A DNA stretch of 55,933 nt from Streptomyces sp. Ru72 (GTDB lineage: Bacteria > Actinomycetota > Actinomycetes > Streptomycetales > Streptomycetaceae), in assembly GCF_002920635.1 (NCBI RefSeq), contig NZ_PQSR01000044.1, forward strand, positions 1 to 55,933, read 5' to 3'. The notes under the pieces are model-generated. The model was not told the origin of the DNA. It saw nothing but the letters and a program-made list of their open reading frames with translations, and made no database searches. A program made the position numbers and the translations under genes. Of the stretch, positions 40,938-49,958 are shown one piece after another; the stretch's first letter is position 1, and each line of letters begins with the position of its first letter.

Positions 40938-41579
40938 TCAGACCGCCTTGGGCGGGGGCACGGTCAGGGGCGTCAGGGCGGCGACCTCGTCGGCCGTCAC
41001 GCCCGGTGCGGTCTCCACGAGGGCCAGTCCGTGCGGGGTGACGTCGAGCACGCAGAGGTTCGTGATGATCCGGTCCACGCAGCCACGGCCCGTGAGCGGC
41101 AGGGTGCACTCCTCCACGATCTTGGAGGTGCCGTCCTTCGCCGTGTGCTCCATCAGTACGACGATCCGGCGGACCCCGTGGACGAGGTCCATCGCTCCGC
41201 CCATACCCTTGATCATCTTTCCCGGTACCGCCCAGTTCGCCAGGTCGCCGTGGGCGGAGACCTGGAGCGCTCCCAGGACGGCGGTGTCGATGTGACCGCC
41301 GCGGATCATGCCGAAGGAGAGCGCGGAGTCGAAGAAGGACGCGCCCGGGAGCACGGTGACGGTCTCCTTGCCCGCGTTGATGAGGTCGGCGTCGACCTCG
41401 TCGGGCGCGGGATAGGGACCGACGCCGAGGAGCCCGTTCTCGGAGTGCAGGACGACGTCGACGTCCGGGGGCAGGAAGTCGGCGACGCGCGTGGGCAGTC
41501 CGATGCCGAGGTTGACGTAGTCGCCGTCCCGCAGTTCGCGGGCGGCGCGGGCCGCCATCTCGTCCCTGGTCCAGCTCAT
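40938..41579 (-). CDS. pcaJ: 3-oxoacid (3-oxoadipate) CoA-transferase subunit B
   Basis: The predicted protein has 213 residues. It has the subunit B motif LHSENGLLGVGPYP with the catalytic Glu (SENG), preceded by GDYVNLGIGLPTRVADFLP. The segments SFGMIRGGHIDTAVLGALQV and IVEECTLPLTG complete the fold. With subunit A it transfers CoA from succinyl-CoA to 3-oxoadipate. Subunit A lies directly upstream with an ATGA overlap. The thiolase that would cleave the product is only a relic downstream. The gene symbol is by analogy; an acetoacetate (scoB) assignment cannot be excluded, but operon context favours 3-oxoadipate. Confidence 0.9.
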   Translation of the reverse strand: MSWTRDEMAARAARELRDGDYVNLGIGLPTRVADFLPPDVDVVLHSENGLLGVGPYPAPDEVDADLINAGKETVTVLPGASFFDSALSFGMIRGGHIDTAVLGALQVSAHGDLANWAVPGKMIKGMGGAMDLVHGVRRIVVLMEHTAKDGTSKIVEECTLPLTGRGCVDRIITNLCVLDVTPHGLALVETAPGVTADEVAALTPLTVPPPKAV

Positions 41580-42334
41580 CGTTCCCGCACCGTTCTCTTC
41601 TCGATTCCCTTGTCGGCCGCCTGCTGCGGCGTGAGCGCCACGACGCGCTGCACGAAGATCCCGGGCAGGTGCACCTCGTCGGGGTCGAGCCGCCCCGGCT
41701 CGACCAGTTCCTCCACCTCGGCCACCGTGATGCGGCCGGCCATCGCCGCCAGCGGGTTGAAGTTGCGTGCCGCACGGTGGAACACGAGGTTGCCGTGCCG
41801 GTCCCCGCGGGCGGCCCGGACCAGCGCGTAGTCGGTGGTGATGGCGTGCTCCAGGACGTGGTCGACGCCGTGGAAGGCGCGCACCTCCTTGGGCGGCGAG
41901 GCCACGGCGACCGATCCGTCCGGGGCGTACCGCCACGGCAGCCCACCCTCGGCGGCCTGCGTGCCGACGCCGGCCGGGGTGTAGAAGGCGGGGATTCCGC
42001 TGCCGCCCGCCCGCAGCCGCTCGGCGAGGGTGCCCTGTGGGGTGAGTTCCACCTCCAGTTCACCGGCGAGGTACTGACGGGCGAACTCCTTGTTGTCCCC
42101 GATGTACGAGCCGGTGACCCGGCCGATGCGGCCCGCCGCCAGCAGGACGCCGAGGCCCCGTCCGTCGACCCCGCAGTTGTTCGACACGACCGCGAGGCCC
42201 CTCGCCCCGGTCGCGTACAGGGCATCGATGAGGACCTCCGGAACACCGCTCAGTCCGAAGCCTCCGACGGCGAACGACTGTCCGTCCGCCACATCCGCCA
42301 GGGCCTCACCGGCCGTGGCCACGAACTTGTCCAT
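41576..42334 (-). CDS. pcaI: 3-oxoacid (3-oxoadipate) CoA-transferase subunit A
   Basis: The predicted protein has 252 residues, starting MDKFVATAGEALADVADGQS. It has the glycine-rich FAVGGFGLSGVPEVLIDALY, then NNCGVDGRGLGVLL and GRIGRVTGSYIGDNKEF, typical of CoA-transferase family I subunit A. IPAFYTPAGVGT and the AARNFNPLAAMAGRITVAEV segment also match. It overlaps subunit B by 4 bp and is 11 bp downstream of the FAD monooxygenase gene, so it belongs to the same operon. Confidence 0.92.
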   Translation of the reverse strand: MDKFVATAGEALADVADGQSFAVGGFGLSGVPEVLIDALYATGARGLAVVSNNCGVDGRGLGVLLAAGRIGRVTGSYIGDNKEFARQYLAGELEVELTPQGTLAERLRAGGSGIPAFYTPAGVGTQAAEGGLPWRYAPDGSVAVASPPKEVRAFHGVDHVLEHAITTDYALVRAARGDRHGNLVFHRAARNFNPLAAMAGRITVAEVEELVEPGRLDPDEVHLPGIFVQRVVALTPQQAADKGIEKRTVRER

Positions 42335-42345
42335 CGTGTCCTCCC

Positions 42346-44118
42346 CTAACGCGCCAGGACGTGGCGGAGCGCGCCGAGGAGTTCCTCCCGCGCCGCCTCA
42401 CCGGTATCGGCGGCGGTGGCACGGCGCCAGGCGACGTGTCCGTCCGGGCGCACCAGCAGCACACCGTCCTCGGCGATCTCGCTGACGCGGCTCCATTCGC
42501 CGTAGGCGTCACGGCAGTTGTCGTCACCGACGCGCACCACGCGCAGCGGTACGCCGAGGGCGTCGCCGCAAGCACGCGCGGCAGTCTCCCAGACACCGCC
42601 GGACAGGCCGGTCAGCACGGTGAAGACGCCGTGGCCGACGACGTCCAGCGTGGAGACGCGCTCGCCCTGTGCGTCGACCAGCCAGGCGTGCGGCAGCTTG
42701 GCGCCGGGCCGGCTCGTCGGCTGGTGCACCAACTCGGGGTCGCCCGCCCACACTTCGGCCGGGCTGGCGTCGGGGAGCACCGCGCTGGAGACGTACCGCT
42801 GGTTCATCTCCACGCCGTGCGCGTTGAACTCGTAGTTCTTCAGCTGGATCGCCTCTTCCAGCTGCCGTCTCCTCTTGGCGCCCTCGGGTGTCCGCGCCCG
42901 TATCGCCGTGATCCCGTCGGTGATGGCCTGCGCGTCGCTGCCGCCGCCGACGCCGAGCACGTCGAAGATCGGACCGAACTGGTCGCGGCTGAGGTTGGCC
43001 CGCTCGACGATCTGCCGCCCCACGGGGGCCCGTTCGGCCGTGTAGCTGTCGAGCAGGGCGGGTCCCGCCTCGCCGCGGATCACCATCGCGAGCTTCCAGG
43101 CGAGGTTGTACGCGTCCTGGACGGAGGTGTTGGAGCCCAGTCCGTTGGACGGCGGATGACGGTGCACGGCGTCTCCGGCGCAGAAGACCCTGCCGCCCGA
43201 ATACTCCTCCGCATAGGCGTGGTTGACGGTCCACAGCGAGGTCGACGTTATCTCCACCGGCAGGTGAGGATCGCCGACGAGGTCGCGCACGATCGCGCGC
43301 GCGGCCTCCTCGTCGACCCGCGGCGGCGGCTGCTCTATGTCGTATCCCCACACCAGCAGCCACTCGTTCCAGGGGCGGACCATGCGGACCAGGCCCATGC
43401 CGATGCCTCCGGTGTCCGCGCCGGGTTGCAGCACCCAGTACAGGACGCTCGGACGGTGGGCGCAGTACCGGGTGAGGTCGGCCTTGAAGACGATGTTCAT
43501 GCTGCCGGCCTTGGCCATGCGACCGGCGAAGGGCAGGCCGAGCTGCTCGGCGACCATGCTGCGCCCACCGTCCGCGCCGATCAGGTAGCGGGCCCGCACC
43601 GTGAACTCGTCGCCTCGGACCCGGTCGCGCAGGAGGGCGGTGACCCCGTCCTCGTCCTGCTCGAAGCTGAGGAACTCGGTGTCGTAGCGGACCTTGGCGC
43701 CGCGGGCCGCCGCGTTGCCGACCAGGATCGGCTCCAGATAGGTCTGCGGCAGGTCGATCATCTCGCAGGGGCTCTTGGCGGAGTACTCGGTGGCCGTCGC
43801 GGGACCGGTGCCCCAGCTGCGGATGCGGCCGATCTCGTCGCCGGTGAGCGCCGTGCACAGCACGGTGTCCCCCATCAGGTGGGAGGGGCTGCCGAGGGCC
43901 AGCGCCTCCGACTCGACGCCGAGGTCGCGCAGGACCTCCATGGTGCGCTGGTTGGTGATGTGCGCCCGCGGGGTGTTGGCGAGCCACCCGTACTTGGTCA
44001 CCAGCAGGGTGCGGATGCCGTAGGTGGCCAGCAGCAGGGCGGCCGAGCCGCCTGCGGGGCCGCTGCCGACGACGAGGACGTCGGTGCCGTACGCGTCGAG
44101 CGGGTCGGTGGTCGTCAT
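42346..44118 (-). CDS. FAD-dependent phenol monooxygenase (2,4-dichlorophenol/resorcinol hydroxylase-like)
   Basis: The predicted protein has 590 residues, starting MTTTDPLDAYGTDVLVVGSG, with GAGGAG 9 nt upstream; an alternative ATG overlaps the previous stop. The FAD site has VVGSGPAGGSAALLLATYG, the DG motif ARYLIGADGGRS and the GD motif FCAGDAVHRHPPSNGLGSNT. A thioredoxin-like C-domain closes the protein. It belongs to the group A flavoprotein hydroxylases (TfdB/PheA type). With the neighbouring dioxygenase fusion it most likely converts resorcinol or hydroquinone to hydroxyquinol. The gene lies 17 bp after the fusion gene's stop and just upstream of the CoA-transferase genes. Confidence 0.92.
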   Translation of the reverse strand: MTTTDPLDAYGTDVLVVGSGPAGGSAALLLATYGIRTLLVTKYGWLANTPRAHITNQRTMEVLRDLGVESEALALGSPSHLMGDTVLCTALTGDEIGRIRSWGTGPATATEYSAKSPCEMIDLPQTYLEPILVGNAAARGAKVRYDTEFLSFEQDEDGVTALLRDRVRGDEFTVRARYLIGADGGRSMVAEQLGLPFAGRMAKAGSMNIVFKADLTRYCAHRPSVLYWVLQPGADTGGIGMGLVRMVRPWNEWLLVWGYDIEQPPPRVDEEAARAIVRDLVGDPHLPVEITSTSLWTVNHAYAEEYSGGRVFCAGDAVHRHPPSNGLGSNTSVQDAYNLAWKLAMVIRGEAGPALLDSYTAERAPVGRQIVERANLSRDQFGPIFDVLGVGGGSDAQAITDGITAIRARTPEGAKRRRQLEEAIQLKNYEFNAHGVEMNQRYVSSAVLPDASPAEVWAGDPELVHQPTSRPGAKLPHAWLVDAQGERVSTLDVVGHGVFTVLTGLSGGVWETAARACGDALGVPLRVVRVGDDNCRDAYGEWSRVSEIAEDGVLLVRPDGHVAWRRATAADTGEAAREELLGALRHVLAR

Positions 44119-44135
44119 GGGTGGGCGCTCCTCGG

Positions 44136-46064
44136 TCATCCGGCCTGGGGGGCGAGACGGAAGGTGTAGCCGAGCCGGCACCACTGGCCGTCGACCGGGC
44201 GGCCGTCGGGGGTGGGGCCGGACCGCGGTGTGAAGTCGACGACGAGTTCGTCCTTGACGCCGAAGACGGTGTCGCCGTCCAGGTACGCTCCGCCGGCCAC
44301 GAACAGCTGCGTGACGAGCCGGCGGTGGCCGGGCGCGTCGAACATGAAGTGGAGGTGGGGCGCCCGGTAGGGGTGGCGGCCGACCGCGTCGAGCATCTGC
44401 CCGACCGGTCCGTCGGCGGGAATCGGGTAGTGAGAGGGCAGGATGGACCAGAAGGTGATCCGCCCCTGGGTGTCGCTGCGCAGCCGGGCCCGCAGCACCG
44501 GTCCCTCCAGATCGGGGAGCTGAACGTCGTAGAAGCCGTCCTCATTGGACTGCCACACGTCCACCACCGCGTCCTTGACCGGCTCCCCCTCGCTGTCCGT
44601 GACCCGTACGTCCACCCACAGCGGGGTGCCGTGCAGGCCGCCGGAGATGTCGCTGCCGGGCGCGGTCTCGGGCGGGCCCTCCACGTAGAAGGGGCCCAGC
44701 ACCGCGGACGGAGTGGTGTCGGGCGTGCGGGAGTTGGTGAGCAGGTCCACGGCGCTGGAGACACCGAGCGTGTCGGACAGCAGCACGAACTCCTGGCGGG
44801 TCGGGCCGCACATCTGTCCGGTACGGGTGAGGAAGTCGATGGCGTACTGCCATTCGGCGTCGGTTACGTCGTTGGCCGCGACGAAGGCGTGCAGGTGCCT
44901 GACGAGGTCGGTCATCAGCGTACGGACCCGGGGGTCGCGGGCGTGCGCGAAGCTGGCCATCACCTCCTCGGTGAGCCGGGCCAGCTTCGCCTCCGTCGAG
45001 GGCGGGCCCTGCGGGCGGCGTCCCTGCCAGGCGCCGGCCAGCACATCACCGATGCCCTCGGCGGTCACCTCGCGCGGGTTGGGGTACGGCGTCGAGGCGG
45101 CCAGCTCGGCCGCGCGTGCCAGGTCGGACTCCGCCATGCCGAGGTCGCGCAGCGAGGTGGGGCCGCCCAGGGAGACGACCAGGTCGTGCACGCCGCTCGG
45201 GGCGTCGGGCACGCCCAGGGCGTCGGCGATGCGGCGCATCACCTCGGGCACCGCAGGCGCGTTGTAGGCCATGGCGTGTGGCAGCACGACGGTGTGGGTC
45301 TCGGCGTGCGGCAGGGCGAAGCTGCCGCCGAGGGTGTGGCACAGCTTGTGGTGCAGGCCCATGCCGACCGTGGCGAGGCAGGTACCGGCGAGCCAGGCGG
45401 CGTGCAGCAGGTCGGCCCGGGCCTCCGGGTCGGCCGGGTCGGCGGCCAGCAGGGGCAGCGCCCGGGCGATGCGTGAGATCGCGTCGAGGGCCTGCCGGTC
45501 CGTCACCGGGTCGGCGTCGGCCGAGTAGAGGGCTTCGACGGCGTGCGCGAGGGCGTTGAGGCCGCTCGTCACCGTCATGGGCAGCGGCAGCGTGAGGGTG
45601 AAGTCGACGTCGTAGACGACGGTCTCGGGCAGGATCGCCGGGGACGACTGGGTGACCTTGCGCCCCTCCCGGGTTTCGCCGAGCACCGGGGTCACCTCGG
45701 AACCGGCGTAGGTGGTCGGCAGGATCACCTGCGGGAGGTCCGTGCGCAGAGCCAGCGCCTTGGACAGGCCGGTCGTCGAGCCGCCCCCGACGGCGACGAT
45801 CGCGTCGGCCGATGCGTGCGTGAGTACGTCGAGCGCCTGTTCGGTCACTTCGACCGGGGTGTGCATGGCGGCGCCGTCGAACTCCGCCACGACGAGGTCT
45901 CCGAGGGCCTCGCGGACCCGCGTGGCGGTCCGGGCCAGGGGCCGGCTGGACAGCAGCAGGACACGGGAGCCGCCGAGCCGCTCGACCTCCTCCCGCAGTC
46001 GGCCCACCGTGCCGGATCCGAAGACGACCCGCGAGGGACGGGATGTGTAGACGAACGTCCGCAT
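44136..46064 (-). CDS. Fused maleylacetate reductase and hydroxyquinol 1,2-dioxygenase
   Basis: The predicted protein has 642 residues, two complete enzymes on one chain. Residues about 1-350 are an iron-dependent alcohol dehydrogenase-like maleylacetate reductase (VVFGSGTVGRLREEVERLGG, AVGGGSTTGLSKALALRTDL, PTTYAGSEVTPVLGETREGR, GLHHKLCHTLGGSFALPHAE). Residues about 365-642 are an intradiol dioxygenase with its N-terminal helical domain, GPFYVEGPP (Tyr), and YRAPHLHFMF (His ligands). The dioxygenase makes maleylacetate and the reductase turns it into 3-oxoadipate, so consecutive steps are coupled. The dioxygenase segment lies C-terminal. Such fusions are known in actinobacteria. It is the first gene of the operon. 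Confidence 0.95.
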   Translation of the reverse strand: MRTFVYTSRPSRVVFGSGTVGRLREEVERLGGSRVLLLSSRPLARTATRVREALGDLVVAEFDGAAMHTPVEVTEQALDVLTHASADAIVAVGGGSTTGLSKALALRTDLPQVILPTTYAGSEVTPVLGETREGRKVTQSSPAILPETVVYDVDFTLTLPLPMTVTSGLNALAHAVEALYSADADPVTDRQALDAISRIARALPLLAADPADPEARADLLHAAWLAGTCLATVGMGLHHKLCHTLGGSFALPHAETHTVVLPHAMAYNAPAVPEVMRRIADALGVPDAPSGVHDLVVSLGGPTSLRDLGMAESDLARAAELAASTPYPNPREVTAEGIGDVLAGAWQGRRPQGPPSTEAKLARLTEEVMASFAHARDPRVRTLMTDLVRHLHAFVAANDVTDAEWQYAIDFLTRTGQMCGPTRQEFVLLSDTLGVSSAVDLLTNSRTPDTTPSAVLGPFYVEGPPETAPGSDISGGLHGTPLWVDVRVTDSEGEPVKDAVVDVWQSNEDGFYDVQLPDLEGPVLRARLRSDTQGRITFWSILPSHYPIPADGPVGQMLDAVGRHPYRAPHLHFMFDAPGHRRLVTQLFVAGGAYLDGDTVFGVKDELVVDFTPRSGPTPDGRPVDGQWCRLGYTFRLAPQAG

Positions 46065-46532
46065 TGAGTTCTGCCTCCACCTGTCATCCGGTGTGCGTCG
46101 ATGGCTTGGTTCACCGAGTGTGCGGAGGAGGGCGGCACGACGTCCTGCACGATGCGCGCGCCGCGCTGCACGAAACACGCGTGTGTTCCGGAGTCGGCGC
46201 ACCGAGCACGACACGCTGGGGGACGGCGCCGTGCGCTTGATGCGCGTCACGGAGCACCGGTCGTCCCGTCCGGTGCCTGCGCCGCCGGGCTCGACTTCAC
46301 CGCAGTGGCGGAGAACGGCGTGACTCGCAGCCAGGCGTACCCACGGCGTCCCTTCCGGCCGGGGCGGATCTCGACGTGGTCCGCAGGTGACGCACGATCC
46401 CATGCCCCGACCGTGCTCGTCGGCTACGGCATCGCGGCGCTCCACGTGAGGATGCCCTGCGGGTCCCTTCCGCCGCACCTCCCAGGGTGGCCACCGCGCA
46501 CCGACGTGAGCGGCCCCGGGGTGTCCCTCACT
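46065..46532. other. Divergent intergenic region (468 bp) with a palindrome
   Basis: It lies between the hydroxyquinol operon (minus) and the SpoIIE-like gene (plus), so it should hold both promoters. No gene is supported. The palindrome ACACGCGTGT at 46175-46184, in GAAACACGCGTGTGTTCC context, is a candidate operator for the catabolic operon. Confidence 0.5.
46175..46184. promoter_or_regulatory. ACACGCGTGT palindrome, candidate operator
   Basis: A perfect 10-bp palindrome, partly extended by flanking A/T pairs, 111 bp upstream of the fused dioxygenase gene. The regulator is unknown. Confidence 0.35.
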
Positions 46533-48863
46533 ATGGAGGGAGGCGCGAACGGGAGTGGAGGTGTGGTGCGGATGGCGAGCGGTGCGGTGCTGGCGCGCAT
46601 CACCGGCGACGGGCGGATCGTCGAGTGGTCCGGCCGCGCCGAGGCTCTGCTCGGCCGGTCCCGGTCCGAGGCTGAGGGCCGTACCATCACCGCGCTCCTG
46701 AGCCGCACCCCCTCGATCGCCGAGGCACTGGACCGGGTGTCCGTACGTCCGGTGCTCTCCGGCACCGAGCTGACCTGGGAGGTGCGCGAGGAGCGGGGCG
46801 CGGGCGACGCCCGCCGGGACCACGCCCTGCTGCGCACGCTGTTCACCCACTCCCCCGTCGCGCTCTACGTCCTCGACCACGATCTGCGCGTGTTGTGTTC
46901 ACGGGACGAGAGGCGCGAGGCAGTGGCGCCGGACGCCGCGCCCGGTGCGCCGGACTTCCCCACCGCGCTCGGCCTGGAGGACCCCGAGCGGGAGCGTGCG
47001 GTGGCGCGCCAGGTGCTGGACACCGGGGAGCCTGCGCTCCAGCGGCTCGTGAGGGCCGTCCCGGCGGGCGGCACCGGTCGGCCGGTGAGCCAGTCGCTGT
47101 CCTACGTGCGCCTGGAGGGGCTCGACGGCGAGGTGCTGGGGCTCGTCGCGTCGGCGCTGGACGTCACCGACCGTGAGCGGGCGCTGAACCGGCTTCGGCT
47201 GCTGGAGAAGGTCCGCGCGTCGGTCGGCACTCAACTGGAAGTGGCTTCCGTCTGCCGCGAGTTGGCTGACGCAGTGGTGCCGGCGTTCACGGGCATCGCG
47301 GTGGTGGAGGTCATCGACGACGTGATTCGTGGCGATGAACCGCCGTTGGCACCGGTGGACAGTGAAGTACCGCTGCGGCGTACCGCATTCAGGGGGCTGG
47401 TGTCGGCACACGCGGTCGGGGATGTGCGCAGGCTGCCGGAGGGCACGCCGTACTCCCGCGTCCTGCACGATCTGCGGCCCCGGCTGGTCACCGTGACGGA
47501 GGACAGCAGGTGGCTGGCGGCGGACCCCGCGCGGGCGAACGCCATCACCCTGTCGGACGCGCACTCGCTGATCGTCGCGCCGCTCACGGTGCGCGGACAG
47601 GCGCTCGGTGTGGTGAGCTTCTACCGGCACCGGGATGAGGGACCCTTCGACGAGGACGACATCGCTCTGGCTTCGGACGTGTGCGCACACGCGGCGCTGT
47701 GCATCGACAACGCCCGCCGCTTCACCTACGAACGTACGATCGCCGCGACCGTGAAGCGCAGGCTGCTCCCCCAACGGCCCTCGATCCCGCGCACATTGGA
47801 CGTGGCGTCGATGCACATACCGGGGCCCGGCGGCGGGGGTGCCTGGTTCGACGTGATCGAACTGGCCGGTGGCCGCACCCTACTGGTGCACGGGGACGTG
47901 ACCGGGCGGGGCGTGGGCACCGCGACGACGATGGGCCAGTTGCGTACGGTCATCCACGCGCTGGCCGCGCTGGACCTGGAGCCGGACGAGCTGATCGCCC
48001 GGCTCAGCGACACCGCCGTGCAGCTTGCCGCCGAGCGGACCCGGTTGCCGGCCGGCGACCCGCTGCACCGCGAACCGCTCACCGCAAGCTGCCTGATCGC
48101 TGTGTACGACGCGGTGGACCACACCTGCACGATGGCGCGTGCGGGACTGGCCGAACCGTACCTGGTGATGCCCGGCGGCGACGGAGCCGACGTGTCCGCG
48201 CCGGGCGGCCCGGTGCTGGCCGGCGCGGACCGGTCCCCGTTCCCGGTCACCGCGTTCTCGATGCCCTCCGGGAGCATCCTCGCCGTCGGCAACGAGGACC
48301 TGCTGCAGACTGTGGACGGCTTGCGCGACCTATTGCGGGAGGGTAGGGACCTGCCGCTGGACGACCTGGCCGACGCCCTCGCATACGAGCTACGCGATCG
48401 CCACGAGACGGAGAAGCTGATCCTGTTGGCGCGGGCGCGTGGGCTGCCCGGTGAGCGGGTCCTGACAGTGCCGCTGGCCGAGGATCTGTCGGCGGTCCCG
48501 GCGGCGCGTGCGGCGGCACGGCGCCGGCTGCGCGAGTGGAGTGTCGACGGGGACGACGCGTTCACCACGGAGCTGATCGTGAGCGAGCTGGTCGCCAACG
48601 CGCTCCGTTATGGCGCCCCGCCCTACCGTCTGCGCCTCATTCTGGACGAACGCCTGACCAGCGAGGTCCGTGACGCCGGCATGAGCGCCCCCCACCTGAA
48701 ACACGCCCGCCAGATGGACGAGAGCGGCCGGGGCCTCTTCATCGTCGCCGGCGTGGCGGACGGCTGGGGCGTCCGCCTCCACGACCACGGCAAAACCGTA
48801 TGGGCCCGCCAGACCCTGAGCGAGACGGGGCACGCACAGCCAGCCTCACCCCCGCCCACCTGA
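46533..48863 (+). CDS. PAS-GAF-SpoIIE-ATPase multidomain protein with degenerate phosphatase motifs
   Basis: The predicted protein has about 776 residues (ATG used; an alternative ATG at 46572 is preceded by GGAGG). Order: PAS (ARITGDGRIVEWSGRAEALL), PAS (LLRTLFTHSPVALYVLDHDL), GAF (GTQLEVASVCRELADAVVPA), SpoIIE/PP2C (KRRLLPQRPSIPRTLDVASM onward) and an RsbW-type HATPase (IVSELVANALRYGAPPY, GRGLFIVAGVADGWG). In normal members the PP2C motifs read GGDW, GDVxGHG and YTDGL. Here they are GGAW, GDVTGRG and GNEDLL, so two metal-binding Asp positions are lost. The ATPase N and G boxes look intact. It may therefore be a pseudophosphatase acting through its kinase-like domain. It faces away from the hydroxyquinol operon. 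Confidence 0.88.
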   Translation: MEGGANGSGGVVRMASGAVLARITGDGRIVEWSGRAEALLGRSRSEAEGRTITALLSRTPSIAEALDRVSVRPVLSGTELTWEVREERGAGDARRDHALLRTLFTHSPVALYVLDHDLRVLCSRDERREAVAPDAAPGAPDFPTALGLEDPERERAVARQVLDTGEPALQRLVRAVPAGGTGRPVSQSLSYVRLEGLDGEVLGLVASALDVTDRERALNRLRLLEKVRASVGTQLEVASVCRELADAVVPAFTGIAVVEVIDDVIRGDEPPLAPVDSEVPLRRTAFRGLVSAHAVGDVRRLPEGTPYSRVLHDLRPRLVTVTEDSRWLAADPARANAITLSDAHSLIVAPLTVRGQALGVVSFYRHRDEGPFDEDDIALASDVCAHAALCIDNARRFTYERTIAATVKRRLLPQRPSIPRTLDVASMHIPGPGGGGAWFDVIELAGGRTLLVHGDVTGRGVGTATTMGQLRTVIHALAALDLEPDELIARLSDTAVQLAAERTRLPAGDPLHREPLTASCLIAVYDAVDHTCTMARAGLAEPYLVMPGGDGADVSAPGGPVLAGADRSPFPVTAFSMPSGSILAVGNEDLLQTVDGLRDLLREGRDLPLDDLADALAYELRDRHETEKLILLARARGLPGERVLTVPLAEDLSAVPAARAAARRRLREWSVDGDDAFTTELIVSELVANALRYGAPPYRLRLILDERLTSEVRDAGMSAPHLKHARQMDESGRGLFIVAGVADGWGVRLHDHGKTVWARQTLSETGHAQPASPPPT

Positions 48864-48982
48864 CGGAACTGGACGCGCTCACTGCACCGGCGCTCAACTT
48901 CCCGCTGCCGTTCCTGAAGACCATGGGTTTCCCGGCCCAGCGGGGCGAGACGGTCATCAAGGGCGTCAAGGCCGGCGACTGA
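48835..48982 (+). pseudogene. Possible aldo/keto reductase C-terminal remnant
   Basis: In another frame, overlapping the end of the SpoIIE-like gene, the sequence reads LTPAHLTELDALTAPALNFP, LPFLKTMGFPAQRGETVIKG and VKAGD before a stop. It resembles the LxxxxLxxLDxxTxPxLxFP tail of aldo/keto reductases. Only the tail exists. Confidence 0.35.
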
Positions 48983-49202
48983 CACCTTCCGCCCCCTCGC
49001 TGTGCCGCCTCCAACGGGTTGCACCGCGAGGGTTCCGGCATGTCCCGTCACCCCGTCGGGGCCGAACCGGCCGGTGCGGGGAGCAGGCCCAGGCTGCGAT
49101 GGGTCGGGGTGCCGGGCAGCCGCCGGATCCGGAGCGCGGGCGGTCAGGGATGGCCGGCGGAGTCGTGACACCGCGCCCCGGGCGGTTCGCAGGCGATGGC
49201 GC

Positions 49203-49690
49203 TCACGCCTTCCAGGCACGGATGGAGGTGCAAGCCCACAGCAGGGACGCGAGCGCGGTGACGCCGAGTCCGGTCAGGCAGATGCCGGTCCAGCCGGCCT
49301 GCGACCACATGAAGGACGCCACGGCCGAGCCGAGGGCTCCGCCCACGAAGCAGAACGTCATGTAGACGCTGTTGACCCGGTTGCGGGCCGCCGCGTCGAC
49401 GTCGTAGATGACACGCTGGTTGAGCACGTGCAACCCCTGCACGCCGATGTCCAGGATCAGCACGCCTGCGAGGATGCCGCCCGGGGTGCGGCCGGCGGCC
49501 AGCAGCACGACGTAGGCGACGGCGATGAAGGCGACGGCGACAGCGGTGGGCATGGGGTGGGTGTGCCGCTTGACGCGGCCGGTGAGATCGGCGGCCATCG
49601 CGCCGGCGGCGCCCACGAGTCCGAACAGGCCGATCACGGCGGGCGAGTAGTGGAACGGGGCACGGCTGTGGCGCGCAGCGGCGTTGCCGC
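49203..49690 (-). pseudogene. MFS transporter, C-terminal third only
   Basis: The frame PFHYSPAVIGLFGLVGAAGA through AVAVAFIAVAYVVLLAAG, GGILAGVLILDIGVQGLHVL and NRVNSVYMTFCFVGGALGSA represents about five helices of an MFS drug exporter of the kind that ends with VNSVYMTxxFxGGAxGS. The N-terminal helices are missing upstream, so the gene is 5'-truncated. The surviving end is well preserved. Confidence 0.8.
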
Positions 49691-49800
49691 CCCCGGCGCC
49701 TGTTCGGCGTTCCGACGCAGGGCGCCGCGGTGCACACGCTCAGTGGTCCTCGGTGAAGGGCAGTACCGGGCTGTGTCCAACTTTGGGTGAAGCGGGCGGA

Positions 49801-49892
49801 GGTCCAAGACCTGTTGCGCTGTCGCTGATACCCGCTGGGCATGAGCGCTGATGCCCAGCGGGTATCACAGGCGTCGAAACAGGTCTTGGACC
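49801..49892. repeat. Large compound palindrome (42-nt arms)
   Basis: The arms 49801-49842 and 49851-49892 are complementary over 15 bp at their outer ends (GGTCCAAGACCTGTT) and 17 bp at their inner ends (TGATACCCGCTGGGCAT). A 10-bp non-matching bubble separates these, and the loop is 8 nt (GAGCGCTG). It lies between the truncated MFS gene (minus) and the NAD-dependent epimerase gene (plus). Confidence 0.9.
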
Positions 49893-49958
49893 CCGGCCCC
49901 TCTCCGGACGCAGGCTGTTCAGCGAAGTCACCGCCCTACGGAGACGGGAGCCGCAACC

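Noticed and set aside
42361..44169. Long plus-strand frame of 602 codons across the FAD monooxygenase
   Set aside because: Antisense shadow of a well-supported flavoprotein; no family pattern.
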